Positions 32,848-41,269 of a stretch of DNA of 64,000 nucleotides are shown one piece after another. Position 1 is the first letter of the stretch. Every line of letters starts with the position of its first letter. Under the pieces are notes generated by a model, which saw only the letters and a list, made by a program, of their open reading frames with translations, made no database searches and was not told where the DNA came from. The stretch covers positions 1 to 64,000 of the forward strand of contig NZ_SOMN01000018.1 of the NCBI RefSeq assembly GCF_004564235.1, written 5' to 3'. Source of the DNA: Cohnella luojiensis. GTDB taxonomy: Bacteria > Bacillota > Bacilli > Paenibacillales > Paenibacillaceae. The translations under genes were made by a program, and so were the position numbers.

Positions 32848-34713
32848 CTAATAAGCTTTCGCCTTGTTAAGTTGTTTTTGCATCTCCGCATGCGCTTGGG
32901 TAACCTTGTCGCTTGAGGATACTGCGGGAACGCCAACGTTCCACCAGGATTCGTAGCCGTCCGTATTCGTCCCAGGGACAACCGCGATTTCGATTAAGGT
33001 TGTTCGGATTTCTTCCTTTGCCTTCACCAGCGCTTGACGAAGGTCCTCCGCAGTACTTACCTTATACGCGGCTGCTCCCAGGCTGCGGGCATGCGCCGCG
33101 AAGTCGATCGGCATGGGCTCGCCGGTATAACGTCCCGTATCCGGCTCGCGATAGCGGAACTCGTTGCCGAACCCGTCGCTGCCGTTTCCTCTTTGCAAAT
33201 TATGAATGCATTGATAGCCGTGATTATCGAAGAGCAATACCGTGAATTTCTTTCTTTCCTGCAAGCTCGTGACCAATTCGGAGTGAAGCATTAAATAGCT
33301 GCCGTCTCCGACGAGAGCGTAAACCTCGCGTTCCGGCTCGGCCAATGCCGCGCCGAATGCCCCGCTTACCTCATAGCCCATGCAGGAAAACCCGTACTCT
33401 AGATGATAACCTTTCGGTTCGGCGACCCTCCACAGGCGCTGAAGATCGCCAGGCAGACTTCCTGCGGCGCAGACGACGACCGATCGCTCATCGATTGTTT
33501 CGTTAATGACGCCCAGAGCCCGGGTTTGGGCTAGCCCGCCATCCCACTCGAGCGCGTACAGCCGATCCACTTCGCTGTCCCATTCCGCTTTTAACCCCGC
33601 TACCTCGCCGTCTGTAAAGGCAACGTTGTAAGACTCCTTCGACAAGGCATCTATCAGCGCCCGAAGCGCTTCCTTCGCATCCGAGGTTAATGCCGTACCC
33701 TCTAGCTTCGAGGAGTCCATTCTATTCACGTTAATATTCAAGAATTGCGCTTCCGGGTGTACGAACGCCGACTTGGAAGCCGTCGTGAAATCGGAATATC
33801 GCGTACCGACGCCGATAATCAAGTCCGCTTCCTTAGCCAGCTTGTTGGCCGCAAGCCCTCCGGTCACTCCGATCCCTCCGACGTTCAGAGGATGCTTCCA
33901 GGATAATGCGCCCTTGCCCGCTTGCGTCTCGGCAACCGGGATCCCGAACCGTTCCACGAATTCCTTCAGCTCCTCCGTGGCATCGGCATAGTGAACGCCG
34001 CCGCCCGCGATGAGCAAAGGCCTTTTCTTGGACTTGATCAACTCCACCGCTCGGCGGACGTGATCCGAAGCGGGGGAACGACGTTCGATATCATGAACGC
34101 GCTTCGCGAAAAAAGCTTCCGGATAATCGTAAGCTTCCGCTTGAACGTCTTGCGGAAGAGCCAGAGTAACCGTTCCCGTCTCGGCCGGATCCGTTAATAC
34201 CCTCATCGCGTTCAGAGCCGCGCTCATTAATTGCTCGGGCCGAACGATCCTGTCCCAATATTTGCTGACCGGCTTGAAGCAATCGGTAGCCGAGACCGTG
34301 TAATCGCCGCTTACTTCGAGTTGCTGCAATACCGGATCCGGCTGCCTGGACGCAAAGTTGTCTCCCGGAAGCAGCAGCAGCGGAATCCGGTTAACGGTTG
34401 CCGTCCCGGCCGCCGTAACCATATTCAAAGCACCCGGCCCAATGGATGACGTGCAGGCATAAATCTGTTTGCGATTCGTCTGCTTGGAATAAGCGGTGGC
34501 GGCATGCGCCATTCCTTGCTCGTTCTTCCCTTGAACGTAAACCAAGCTCCCCGGGCTTCGTTCCAGCGCTTCTCCTATGCCCGTCACGTTGCCGTGGCCG
34601 AATATCCCCATGACTCCCGCGATGAATTTCGTTTCGGTACCGTCGATCGAGATGTACTGATTATCCAAAAATCTTACTAACGCCTGTGCCATCGTTAACC
34701 GGATTGTACTCAT
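32848..34713 (-). CDS. iolD: 3D-(3,5/4)-trihydroxycyclohexane-1,2-dione hydrolase
   Basis: 621 residues of the ThDP-dependent acetolactate-synthase-like family. The N-terminal pyrimidine-binding domain contains GIFGHGNVTGIGEALE near 34-49, and the C-terminal pyrophosphate-binding motif is GDGSYLMLHSELVTSLQERK, with the Asn of NHGYQCIHN behind it. It opens the C-C bond to give 5-deoxy-glucuronate. The second of two adjacent ATGs (34713) is preferred, since GAGGAGG lies 6 bases upstream. First gene of the inositol operon, preceded by two operator-like dyads. Confidence 0.94.
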   Translation of the reverse strand: MSTIRLTMAQALVRFLDNQYISIDGTETKFIAGVMGIFGHGNVTGIGEALERSPGSLVYVQGKNEQGMAHAATAYSKQTNRKQIYACTSSIGPGALNMVTAAGTATVNRIPLLLLPGDNFASRQPDPVLQQLEVSGDYTVSATDCFKPVSKYWDRIVRPEQLMSAALNAMRVLTDPAETGTVTLALPQDVQAEAYDYPEAFFAKRVHDIERRSPASDHVRRAVELIKSKKRPLLIAGGGVHYADATEELKEFVERFGIPVAETQAGKGALSWKHPLNVGGIGVTGGLAANKLAKEADLIIGVGTRYSDFTTASKSAFVHPEAQFLNINVNRMDSSKLEGTALTSDAKEALRALIDALSKESYNVAFTDGEVAGLKAEWDSEVDRLYALEWDGGLAQTRALGVINETIDERSVVVCAAGSLPGDLQRLWRVAEPKGYHLEYGFSCMGYEVSGAFGAALAEPEREVYALVGDGSYLMLHSELVTSLQERKKFTVLLFDNHGYQCIHNLQRGNGSDGFGNEFRYREPDTGRYTGEPMPIDFAAHARSLGAAAYKVSTAEDLRQALVKAKEEIRTTLIEIAVVPGTNTDGYESWWNVGVPAVSSSDKVTQAHAEMQKQLNKAKAY

Positions 34714-34736
34714 CATATCCTCCTCAACGCTAGGGT

Positions 34737-34746
34737 TAAGCGCTTA
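34737..34746. promoter_or_regulatory. Operator-like dyad 1 upstream of iolD
   Basis: TAAGCGCTTA is a perfect 10-bp palindrome located 24 bp before the iolD start codon. It shares AAGCGCTT with a second site 59 bp away, and has the central CG typical of LacI-family operators and cre sites. Confidence 0.65.
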
Positions 34747-34794
34747 TTCATTTTAATTGTATTCAATCGACTACTGTTTATATATAATAATTAG

Positions 34795-34806
34795 TAAAGC
34801 GCTTAA
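34795..34806. promoter_or_regulatory. Operator-like dyad 2 in the iolD/34867 intergenic region
   Basis: TAAAGCGCTTAA, centred 59 bp from the first dyad, lies between the divergent iolD and 34867 genes. The A/T-rich stretch between the two dyads (34747-34794) is where promoters are expected. A LacI-type dimer or tetramer could bind both. Confidence 0.65.
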
Positions 34807-34866
34807 TTAAGCATACAATGAAGCTCTTATCAAATCAATCCTAAAATTCAAGGAGGATTATCCTTC

Positions 34867-35538
34867 ATGACAATGTCCGATTCAAACCCGCTTTGGGAAA
34901 CCGTGCTACGCGTTGCTCCGTTGCTGTACATGGATCGTCTTGAGCCATTTAAACCTATTCGCGTCGGAATTACCGTATTCGAGTCTTCCGCTCCTTCCCC
35001 CTCGTTCAACAGAAACATTCAAGTCGAACGCGATAAGATTCGAATGGTTATCGAATACGCAATCTATTGGGATTACGACATCCAGCATATTTACGATTTG
35101 GAGCATGTCTGGGTTTACGTCGATCACGAAGGAGAGATCGCGTCCTGCGAAGTCAGCTTTCACGGGCGATACCTCCTCGGCCTCCTGCGCGACCGCAGCA
35201 ATATCTCGGCAGACGGGCGCGTCCGGCTGTTCGTCCAACCCGGCAAGCATGCCATGTCACCGTTGGAAGAGGTGTTCCGACTGCTTCCCAACGTCGAGTC
35301 CTGCTGCCAGGCGGAAATAGGCATTGAAGGAGTTCTGGAGCCTTCCATGTTCAAGGGGCAATTCAAGTCGGGAGCCGATATCGACAGGCTTGCGGAAGAG
35401 CATATGCGCTCCTTCAGCTTCCAGCCCTCCTTCGACTACGTGCCCCACAAATGGGCTCCGGACGCTTTCGTCTCCTGGGATGAGCTTCGAGCCGAAATTC
35501 CCGTTCGCATGAGAGCTCTACTTGGAGCTTTAGCTTAA
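34867..35538 (+). CDS. Hypothetical protein divergent from the inositol operon
   Basis: 223 residues from the ATG at 34867, with AAGGAGG upstream. I do not recognise the family. The region VIEYAIYWDYDIQHIYDLEH (about 63-82), followed by VWVYVDHEGEIASCEVSFHG, is rich in aromatics, Asp and His, could form an enzyme-like or metal-binding site, and is the best query for a homologue search. There is no signal peptide or membrane segment. The gene is transcribed away from iolD and shares the 150-bp region with both AAGCGCTT dyads, so it may be under the same control. It ends in a very strong terminator. Confidence 0.75.
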   Translation: MTMSDSNPLWETVLRVAPLLYMDRLEPFKPIRVGITVFESSAPSPSFNRNIQVERDKIRMVIEYAIYWDYDIQHIYDLEHVWVYVDHEGEIASCEVSFHGRYLLGLLRDRSNISADGRVRLFVQPGKHAMSPLEEVFRLLPNVESCCQAEIGIEGVLEPSMFKGQFKSGADIDRLAEEHMRSFSFQPSFDYVPHKWAPDAFVSWDELRAEIPVRMRALLGALA

Positions 35539-35584
35539 AAGAGGCTTTCTCAAAAGTAGATCAACTTTTGAGAAAGCCTCTTTT
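35537..35584. terminator. Strong terminator with a 21-bp perfect stem
   Basis: The stem starts AAAAGAGGCTTTCTC and is perfectly complementary for 21 bp around a 6-base loop, ending in TTTT on both strands. It overlaps the stop codon of the 34867 gene. The 130 bp between it and the GH110 stop codon hold no feature that I can support. Confidence 0.9.
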
Positions 35585-35713
35585 ACTCCATAAAACCCAC
35601 TCACTGCACGCAAATATATCGACTAAAGCTACCTACAACCCTCCACCGACTCCCAGCACACAATTAATTCGACCTACGCAAATATGGACGAATTCTTTAT
35701 GGTAGTACAAGCA

Positions 35714-37426
35714 TCATTCCACAGGAATAAACCGATTGGCCTCAATGTCAACCTCGCTGCAGGCGGTCAGTCGGATCGCCTCTCGCACGTTCGCAAACCC
35801 GTCCGCACCGGGGGACGTGAAAACCTCATTGCCTCTGAAAGTCAGGGAACGGGTACTCTTTGCGTCCAGCACAAGTGCTCCCGACGTCGTGAATGAATTG
35901 TTTTCGATTCGGATATTTCGATGAACCGGATGTTCCGAATCGATCTCCTCGTTCTCCGGCACGATCGCGATAACGGGCAGTTCGCGGCTGCCGCAATCGA
36001 TGAATCGGTTCCCATGAACCGTTAAGTCTTCCACCCGGCCGGACTCGTACCAAGAAGCCGCATCGTTGGCAGCCAATATCGCGCTCATTTGCATCCGTTC
36101 AAACACATTCCGTGCGATGACGGCTCGTCGCCGAGTCGTGACCAGTACTCCTCGCGTCGGAATTCTGGCAAAGTAATTGTCCGTGATCTCGACCTCGGGC
36201 GTCCATGTCACGTTTTCGATGACATCGTCTTCCTCTATCACGTCCGGATTTCTCTCTTCCAGCGTCAACAGCATTTCCCTCGGCCCTATCAACATCGCTT
36301 CCGTCACTCTATTACGGGAATAAGGGGTAAGCGATCGTGCCCTTATCATTTCGATTTCATCGCCCGGGAAGAAGGCTTCGAATCCGTAGGTTTGCGGATG
36401 CATGAATCGGATGACAAGCTGATTGGGAGTCGGGGAGCCGACGATCTTCAAATGCGTGCCATGGACATTGATAACATCGTCATGCGCTCCGACGAACCGG
36501 CCGCCCGTAATCGAAACTTTGCCCCTGCAGCCCGACAAATGAACAAAATCAGCGAATGCGGCTACCGTTCGGCCCGTTTCCGGACGCGGGGAAAGATCTA
36601 GCCGGTTGAATGCCAAATCCTCGCTGAACTGGCCGACAATTCCGAGACCGTGCATGAAATGAATCCCGACTTGATCCATGCGCACGTCGCGGCTTCTGTT
36701 CACGAACGCACCCACTTGATCGCGGATGCCGTCGCGCGCCTGAAGGACATAACCTTCGGCAACGTCCGGCAAATCATCGAAAAACAATCTCAGCCGTCCG
36801 AACGGCAGTTCCTCGACCTTAATCGCCCTTTCAATCAGATTATCGATCCGCCACGTCGTATTGCGAACCGGGTCGCACGCTTGCATTGGTCCTCCATGGA
36901 ATCTCCAGCCTTCGCCAGTCCAGTGCAACTTGCCATCTTCCAACTGATAGCGGGAGTCCGGATGAACCTTCACGTCCAGCCATCCGCTCCCTAGCAGCTC
37001 CACTGTCATCTCTACCACAGTCGGCTCCGCATAGTCTGTATGCAGATCGCGGACAGCGATTCGCTCGCACTCGTCAATCACGAAAAGCGTGTGTTTACCG
37101 TGAAATACGAACAGAGCCCCTCCTCCGTCAAGCGTGAAATCGCTCATGCCTTTTAAATAAATACCGATTGTTTTCGTCGGATCCGCGTTTTCCGTCTCGC
37201 TTGTCGTATTGGTAATGTAATAGGGCGCCTTTGCTGCGGATTGAGAATAAAAATCATAACGCCCCTTATCGCATACCAGATGTACTGGACCTGCAATCCG
37301 TGATGCCGCTTCAATCGCCCGCCGCATCGCTCCAGCAGCGTCAGTTCCCGTATCAGGCTCGGCTCCGTAATCCGAAAGCCGAAGCACGACAGGCTCCATT
37401 CCCTTCGTCTCTGACGTTGCATTCAT
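35714..37426 (-). CDS. GH110 alpha-1,3-galactosidase
   Basis: About 570 residues from the ATG at 37426 (GGGGA upstream). A right-handed parallel beta-helix protein. Family marks are LTPYSRNRVTEAML, the block HFMHGLGIVGQFSEDL with FNRLDLSPRPETGRTVAAFA, and FVHLSGCRGKVSI followed by GAHDDVINVHGTH, with acidic Asp-Asp residues in the expected place. GH110 enzymes invert and release terminal alpha-1,3-galactose, either from the branched blood group B structure or from linear ones. No signal peptide is seen, so the substrate is imported first. It is last in the first transporter operon, so the transporter probably carries an alpha-galactosylated oligosaccharide. Confidence 0.88.
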   Translation of the reverse strand: MNATSETKGMEPVVLRLSDYGAEPDTGTDAAGAMRRAIEAASRIAGPVHLVCDKGRYDFYSQSAAKAPYYITNTTSETENADPTKTIGIYLKGMSDFTLDGGGALFVFHGKHTLFVIDECERIAVRDLHTDYAEPTVVEMTVELLGSGWLDVKVHPDSRYQLEDGKLHWTGEGWRFHGGPMQACDPVRNTTWRIDNLIERAIKVEELPFGRLRLFFDDLPDVAEGYVLQARDGIRDQVGAFVNRSRDVRMDQVGIHFMHGLGIVGQFSEDLAFNRLDLSPRPETGRTVAAFADFVHLSGCRGKVSITGGRFVGAHDDVINVHGTHLKIVGSPTPNQLVIRFMHPQTYGFEAFFPGDEIEMIRARSLTPYSRNRVTEAMLIGPREMLLTLEERNPDVIEEDDVIENVTWTPEVEITDNYFARIPTRGVLVTTRRRAVIARNVFERMQMSAILAANDAASWYESGRVEDLTVHGNRFIDCGSRELPVIAIVPENEEIDSEHPVHRNIRIENNSFTTSGALVLDAKSTRSLTFRGNEVFTSPGADGFANVREAIRLTACSEVDIEANRFIPVE

Positions 37427-37464
37427 AGTATCCGTTCCCCTTCTCCCGAAGAAAGCAAGGAAAT

Positions 37465-37487
37465 GCTCCGCCGTTATCCGGCGGAGC
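37465..37487 (-). terminator. Hairpin between the binding-protein gene and GH110
   Basis: GCTCCGCCG pairs with CGGCGGAGC around a 5-base loop without a clean T-run. It may be a partial terminator or an mRNA stabiliser giving more binding protein than hydrolase. Confidence 0.5.
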
Positions 37488-37514
37488 TTCCATCGCTGCC
37501 CATTTGATAATGAA

Positions 37515-39185
37515 TTATTTGTTGAACTTGGCCATTTCCGCGGTGACTTCGTCAATAGCTTCTTGCAGGCCTTTGCTCTTGTATCCTTCCAGCACGCTTT
37601 GCCACATTTTAACCGGGTCTTCCTTACTTAGAATAACACGAGTAAAGTCGTCATCGTAAGTTATTGCGGACAGTTTGTCTTTGGCTGGCGTACTCATCGT
37701 AAAGATTTCGAAAGCGGTTGGAATCGGTTTCGTGTTTTCTTTCGTCCAATTCAGTTCATCTTGAACGAATTGTACCGATTGATCTCCGAATGCCGCTCTA
37801 TTTGCTTCATTGTCTTCGATCGTGGCCGCATTTCTCCAAGCCGCAAGCTGAGAAATGATATCCATCGAAGGATATCCCTTCTTCAGATCGATAAATTGCT
37901 CTCCGTCTTTCGGACGGGTAATCGTAATTTTGCCGTCGGCGGCTTTCGTGTAATCCTTTCCTTCGATACCGTAGTCGAACAGTTCTTTGCCTGCAGGAGA
38001 GAGCAGCCAGTCGTAGATGCGAAGAATTCGGTCGAGCTTCCGGTCGTCCGCTTCGGCGTTGATCATGCTTTCGGACCACCATGGCGTGTTGACGTTGCTA
38101 TATTTAATTCCGTTTGCATCTGCCCAAGGGTGAAGAATTTTCACGTGGTCGAAGAAGTTCAGATCCGGGTTGTTTTTCTCCCATTCCGCTTTGATGCCGT
38201 TAGCGCCATAAATGCTGGTCGTAGTGAAAGAGAATGCGCCCGCTTTGTTCTGATAGAACTTCTGGTTAGCCTCGCCGGCTTTCGCTACGGCAAAGTCAGG
38301 GTCAAGCGCTTTCTCCGTATACAGGGAACGCACTTGACGGAGAACTTCGTCCATTTTGGAGGAAGCGTAGAAAGGAATCCATTTGCCGTCTTCCTTTAAC
38401 CAGCCTTTGTTACCGAACTCGGGGAACGTCGGGGTGAAAACATTCTTGAAGTATCCGAAAGTATTCATCACGATGCCGGTTGTATCGTCCTTGTTGTTGC
38501 CGTCCGGATCCTGCTCGACAAACGCTTTCAACATCGCTTTGAATTCATCGAAGTTTTGCGGATCCTTAATGCCGAGCTTTTCCATCCAGTCTTTGCGAAC
38601 GAATACCGCCCCATCGACAGCCCATACGGACGTCACTTGTTCAACCGGGAAAGTGCCGCGCGGAATGGCGTACAGCTTTCCATCGCGTTTGATTCCGTCA
38701 ATGCCGTCGATTGATAGCGCCGTCTTTAGATTCGGATAAGCGCTTAGATCGTCCGGCAGCGCATGGATCAATTGTTGGTCGACCCATTCATTGTAGATCG
38801 CCGGGGTGTCGCTTGTGATGCTGTGAGTAATAATATCAGGCAGTTGTCCGGCCGCGGCCCATACCTGGGACTTCTCTTTGTAGTTGTCCCAACCGATATC
38901 TACCGGCTTCAGCGTAACATTAAAATCTTTTTCGATTTTTTGAAGTACTTCGTCGTGCGGCTCGAAGCCTACGCCGATACCCCACCACGAAACGGAGATA
39001 TCCATATGCTCCGTAAAAGGATTTTCGTCCGTCGTGGCCGAAGCCGAAGCAGAAGATGAAGATGAAGATGAAGGCGCGGACGAGGATTGGCCCTCGTTCG
39101 ATTTGTTGCCGCTGCAGCCCGCGAGGACCGACAGAAAGAGAACGACTATTACACTGTTTAATGCGACGAGCTTCGCTCTTTTCAT
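37515..39185 (-). CDS. ABC-transporter solute-binding lipoprotein (family 1, YtcQ/LipO-like)
   Basis: 556 residues. A lipoprotein signal ends at LAGC with Cys24, followed by a Ser-rich flexible linker (about 30-50). The mature part is a long CUT1-type solute-binding protein like those found with LplB/YtcP permeases in Paenibacillaceae; the size of 550 is usual for this group. It captures an oligosaccharide outside the membrane for the two permeases encoded just upstream. The following gene encodes GH110, suggesting a galactose-containing ligand. No ATPase gene is in the cluster. Confidence 0.92.
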   Translation of the reverse strand: MKRAKLVALNSVIVVLFLSVLAGCSGNKSNEGQSSSAPSSSSSSSASASATTDENPFTEHMDISVSWWGIGVGFEPHDEVLQKIEKDFNVTLKPVDIGWDNYKEKSQVWAAAGQLPDIITHSITSDTPAIYNEWVDQQLIHALPDDLSAYPNLKTALSIDGIDGIKRDGKLYAIPRGTFPVEQVTSVWAVDGAVFVRKDWMEKLGIKDPQNFDEFKAMLKAFVEQDPDGNNKDDTTGIVMNTFGYFKNVFTPTFPEFGNKGWLKEDGKWIPFYASSKMDEVLRQVRSLYTEKALDPDFAVAKAGEANQKFYQNKAGAFSFTTTSIYGANGIKAEWEKNNPDLNFFDHVKILHPWADANGIKYSNVNTPWWSESMINAEADDRKLDRILRIYDWLLSPAGKELFDYGIEGKDYTKAADGKITITRPKDGEQFIDLKKGYPSMDIISQLAAWRNAATIEDNEANRAAFGDQSVQFVQDELNWTKENTKPIPTAFEIFTMSTPAKDKLSAITYDDDFTRVILSKEDPVKMWQSVLEGYKSKGLQEAIDEVTAEMAKFNK

Positions 39186-39237
39186 TTTTTCATTTCCCCC
39201 TAATTAATTGTTTATAATAAAAGCATTAATGCTCTTA

Positions 39238-40161
39238 CTATCCTTTGATCGAGCCAATCAAAACGCCCTTCGCGAAATATTTTTGCATGAAGGGATACAG
39301 ACAGATGATCGGCAGCGTACTGACAACGAGTACCGCCATCTTGATCATTTTCGGGTGCAAGCCCGTGTTCTGCACGACTACGCTGGTTGTAATGCTTGAC
39401 AGCACCTGCTGATAGTTCGTCAGCAGCTCGCGCAGCAGCGCTTGCAGCGGCAACAGATTGATATCCGTCATGAACAGCACCCCGAACCACCATTCGTTCC
39501 ACCGATCCACCGCGTAGAACAAGGCGATGGTTGCCACCATCGGCATGGAGATGGGCAGTACGATTTTATATAACACCTGAATATCGTTCGCGCCGTCGAT
39601 TTTAGCCGATTCCTCCAAACCGACTGGCAGCGTGCGGAAGAAAGCGATACAAATGATGAGATAGAAAGTGTTAACCGCAACCGGCAATATCATAACGAAT
39701 AGATTGTTGATCAAATGGAAGTCTTTCATCATCAGATAGAACGGAATAAGTCCGCCGTTGAAGAACATCGTGAATAGGATGCCCGACATAATGATTTTCC
39801 TGCCGGGAAACCCGGTCTTGGACAATACATACGAGCCTGTTAGCGTCACGGTCAAGTTCACCAATGTGCCTACGACCGTGACGAACAAGGTTACGAGAAA
39901 GGCTTTCAGGAACCGGGGCTCGTGAAAGATATAGCTATATGCCGATAAATCGAAGGTCGTCGGAATCAAATATACGACCTGCTTGGATATCGCCACCGTA
40001 TCGCTGAAAGACATCAGAATGACATTGTAGAAAGGAAATAGCGTACAAATCGTAAGAAAGATCAAAATCGCATGGATGATGATGTCCGCAACGCCTAGCC
40101 TTTTCCGCTTTTGGAAGGGAGACGATTGAAGGGCGGGTTGTTGGTTCACCGGCGTCTCCAT
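39238..40161 (-). CDS. ABC sugar permease, MalG/YtcP type
   Basis: 307 residues with six hydrophobic helices. The ATPase-contacting EAA loop is present as EESAKIDGANDIQVLYKIVL, followed by PISMP. The N-terminal cytoplasmic tail is Gln/Pro-rich. It forms the membrane channel with the LplB-type permease encoded immediately upstream. AGGAGGGG lies before the ATG at 40161, and the gene abuts the preceding stop codon. Second gene of the operon. Confidence 0.93.
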   Translation of the reverse strand: METPVNQQPALQSSPFQKRKRLGVADIIIHAILIFLTICTLFPFYNVILMSFSDTVAISKQVVYLIPTTFDLSAYSYIFHEPRFLKAFLVTLFVTVVGTLVNLTVTLTGSYVLSKTGFPGRKIIMSGILFTMFFNGGLIPFYLMMKDFHLINNLFVMILPVAVNTFYLIICIAFFRTLPVGLEESAKIDGANDIQVLYKIVLPISMPMVATIALFYAVDRWNEWWFGVLFMTDINLLPLQALLRELLTNYQQVLSSITTSVVVQNTGLHPKMIKMAVLVVSTLPIICLYPFMQKYFAKGVLIGSIKG

Positions 40162-41081
40162 TATACTAACCCCTCCTCGCCAAGTCGTTTAACCATGAAG
40201 TTCGCGGCGTACAGCAAAGCGAAGTTGAGAACGGCCTTGAACAGACCGATTGCCGTTGAAACCCCGAAGCTCGTTCCGTCTTTGAATGCCGAGCGGTATA
40301 CGTAAGTGTCGATAATGTCTCCCGTGTTATATACGCCGGGATTGTACAGGTTGAAAACTTGCTCGAAGCCGCCATTCATAGAATTTCCCACCGCAAGGAT
40401 AAGTAGGATAGCAGCCGTTCCGCGGATCGACGGCCAAGTGATGGCCTTAAGTTGCTGATATCGGTTTGCGCCGTCCACGCGAGCCGCTTCATACAGCTCG
40501 GGATTGATGCCGGCGATTGCTGCCAAGTAGATGATCGCGCTCCAGCCAACCTCTTTCCAAATATTCGACAGAAAGATAATAGGCCGGAACAGTCCCGGAT
40601 CCGTCAGAAATGTCTGTTTGTCATACCCAAGGAAAGAGATCATTTGATTCAGGATACCTTCGCTGCTTAGAAAATTAAACATGATTCCGCTTACGATAAC
40701 CCACGATATAAAATGCGGAAACGTGTACACCGTTTGATAGAATCTCTTCAGCTTCTGCTTGGCCACTTCGTTGATCAGAAGCGCCAATAGAATGGCTGCC
40801 GGAAATTCAAGAACGATCCGTCCGACGCTAATGATAAGCGTATTTCGGAATGCTCTCCAGAAATCGTGCTGTTTGACCAGTTCTTCGAAGTTGTGCCAGC
40901 CGTTCCATGGACTTCCCAGAATCCCTTCCCTGATGTGGTACTCCTTAAAAGCCAGAAGAATCCCGTACATGGGGAAGTACTGAAACAGCACATAAAAGAG
41001 CACGGTCGGAAGGAGCAAAATGTACAAATATCTACTTTTATAGAGTTCCTTCGCTAATGGTTTGTTTGCGATTTTGTTCAT
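40161..41081 (-). CDS. ABC sugar permease, LplB type
   Basis: 306 residues from the ATG at 41081 (AAGGAGG 6 bases upstream). Six helices, with the LplB-typical opening LLPTVLFYVLFQYFPMYGIL near 25-44 and the EAA loop YEAARVDGANRYQQLKAITW. It pairs with the MalG-type permease whose gene starts at its stop codon. First gene of the operon; a promoter with a cre-like site lies just upstream, and a terminator for the kinase-regulator pair precedes that. Confidence 0.93.
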   Translation of the reverse strand: MNKIANKPLAKELYKSRYLYILLLPTVLFYVLFQYFPMYGILLAFKEYHIREGILGSPWNGWHNFEELVKQHDFWRAFRNTLIISVGRIVLEFPAAILLALLINEVAKQKLKRFYQTVYTFPHFISWVIVSGIMFNFLSSEGILNQMISFLGYDKQTFLTDPGLFRPIIFLSNIWKEVGWSAIIYLAAIAGINPELYEAARVDGANRYQQLKAITWPSIRGTAAILLILAVGNSMNGGFEQVFNLYNPGVYNTGDIIDTYVYRSAFKDGTSFGVSTAIGLFKAVLNFALLYAANFMVKRLGEEGLV

Positions 41082-41120
41082 CCCGAGCCTCCTTGTAAAC
41101 GTTGCCATCTGTGTATAATT

Positions 41121-41149
41121 ATTATCCCTGCGAGCGCTTTCAGGGTCTA
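41121..41149 (-). promoter_or_regulatory. Promoter of transporter operon 1 with cre-like spacer
   Basis: On the minus strand TAGACC, 17 bases, GATAAT. The spacer contains the complement of TGCGAGCGCTTTCA (41129-41142), which matches 12 of 14 bases of the palindromic cre form TGAAAGCGCTTTCA. CcpA bound here would block the promoter, that is, carbon catabolite repression. Confidence 0.65.
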
Positions 41150-41190
41150 TGCACGCGTTTTATAGAATTCGCCGAAATTCTTTCAGTCGC

Positions 41191-41223
41191 AAAAAAAAAG
41201 AAAACCTCCCGCAAAGGTTTTCT
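41191..41223 (-). terminator. Terminator of the first YesM/YesN pair
   Basis: On the minus strand AGAAAACCT and AGGTTTTCT pair and are followed by nine T. Confidence 0.85.
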
Positions 41224-41269
41224 AAAAATAATCCATATCCTTTCTAAAATAAATGCATAGGAAAGCGAT

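Noticed and set aside
34737-34806. IolR-type operator (DeoR family)
   Set aside because: The dyads have the central CG of LacI-family/cre sites and the operon encodes a LacI-type regulator; the known IolR repeat pattern is not seen.
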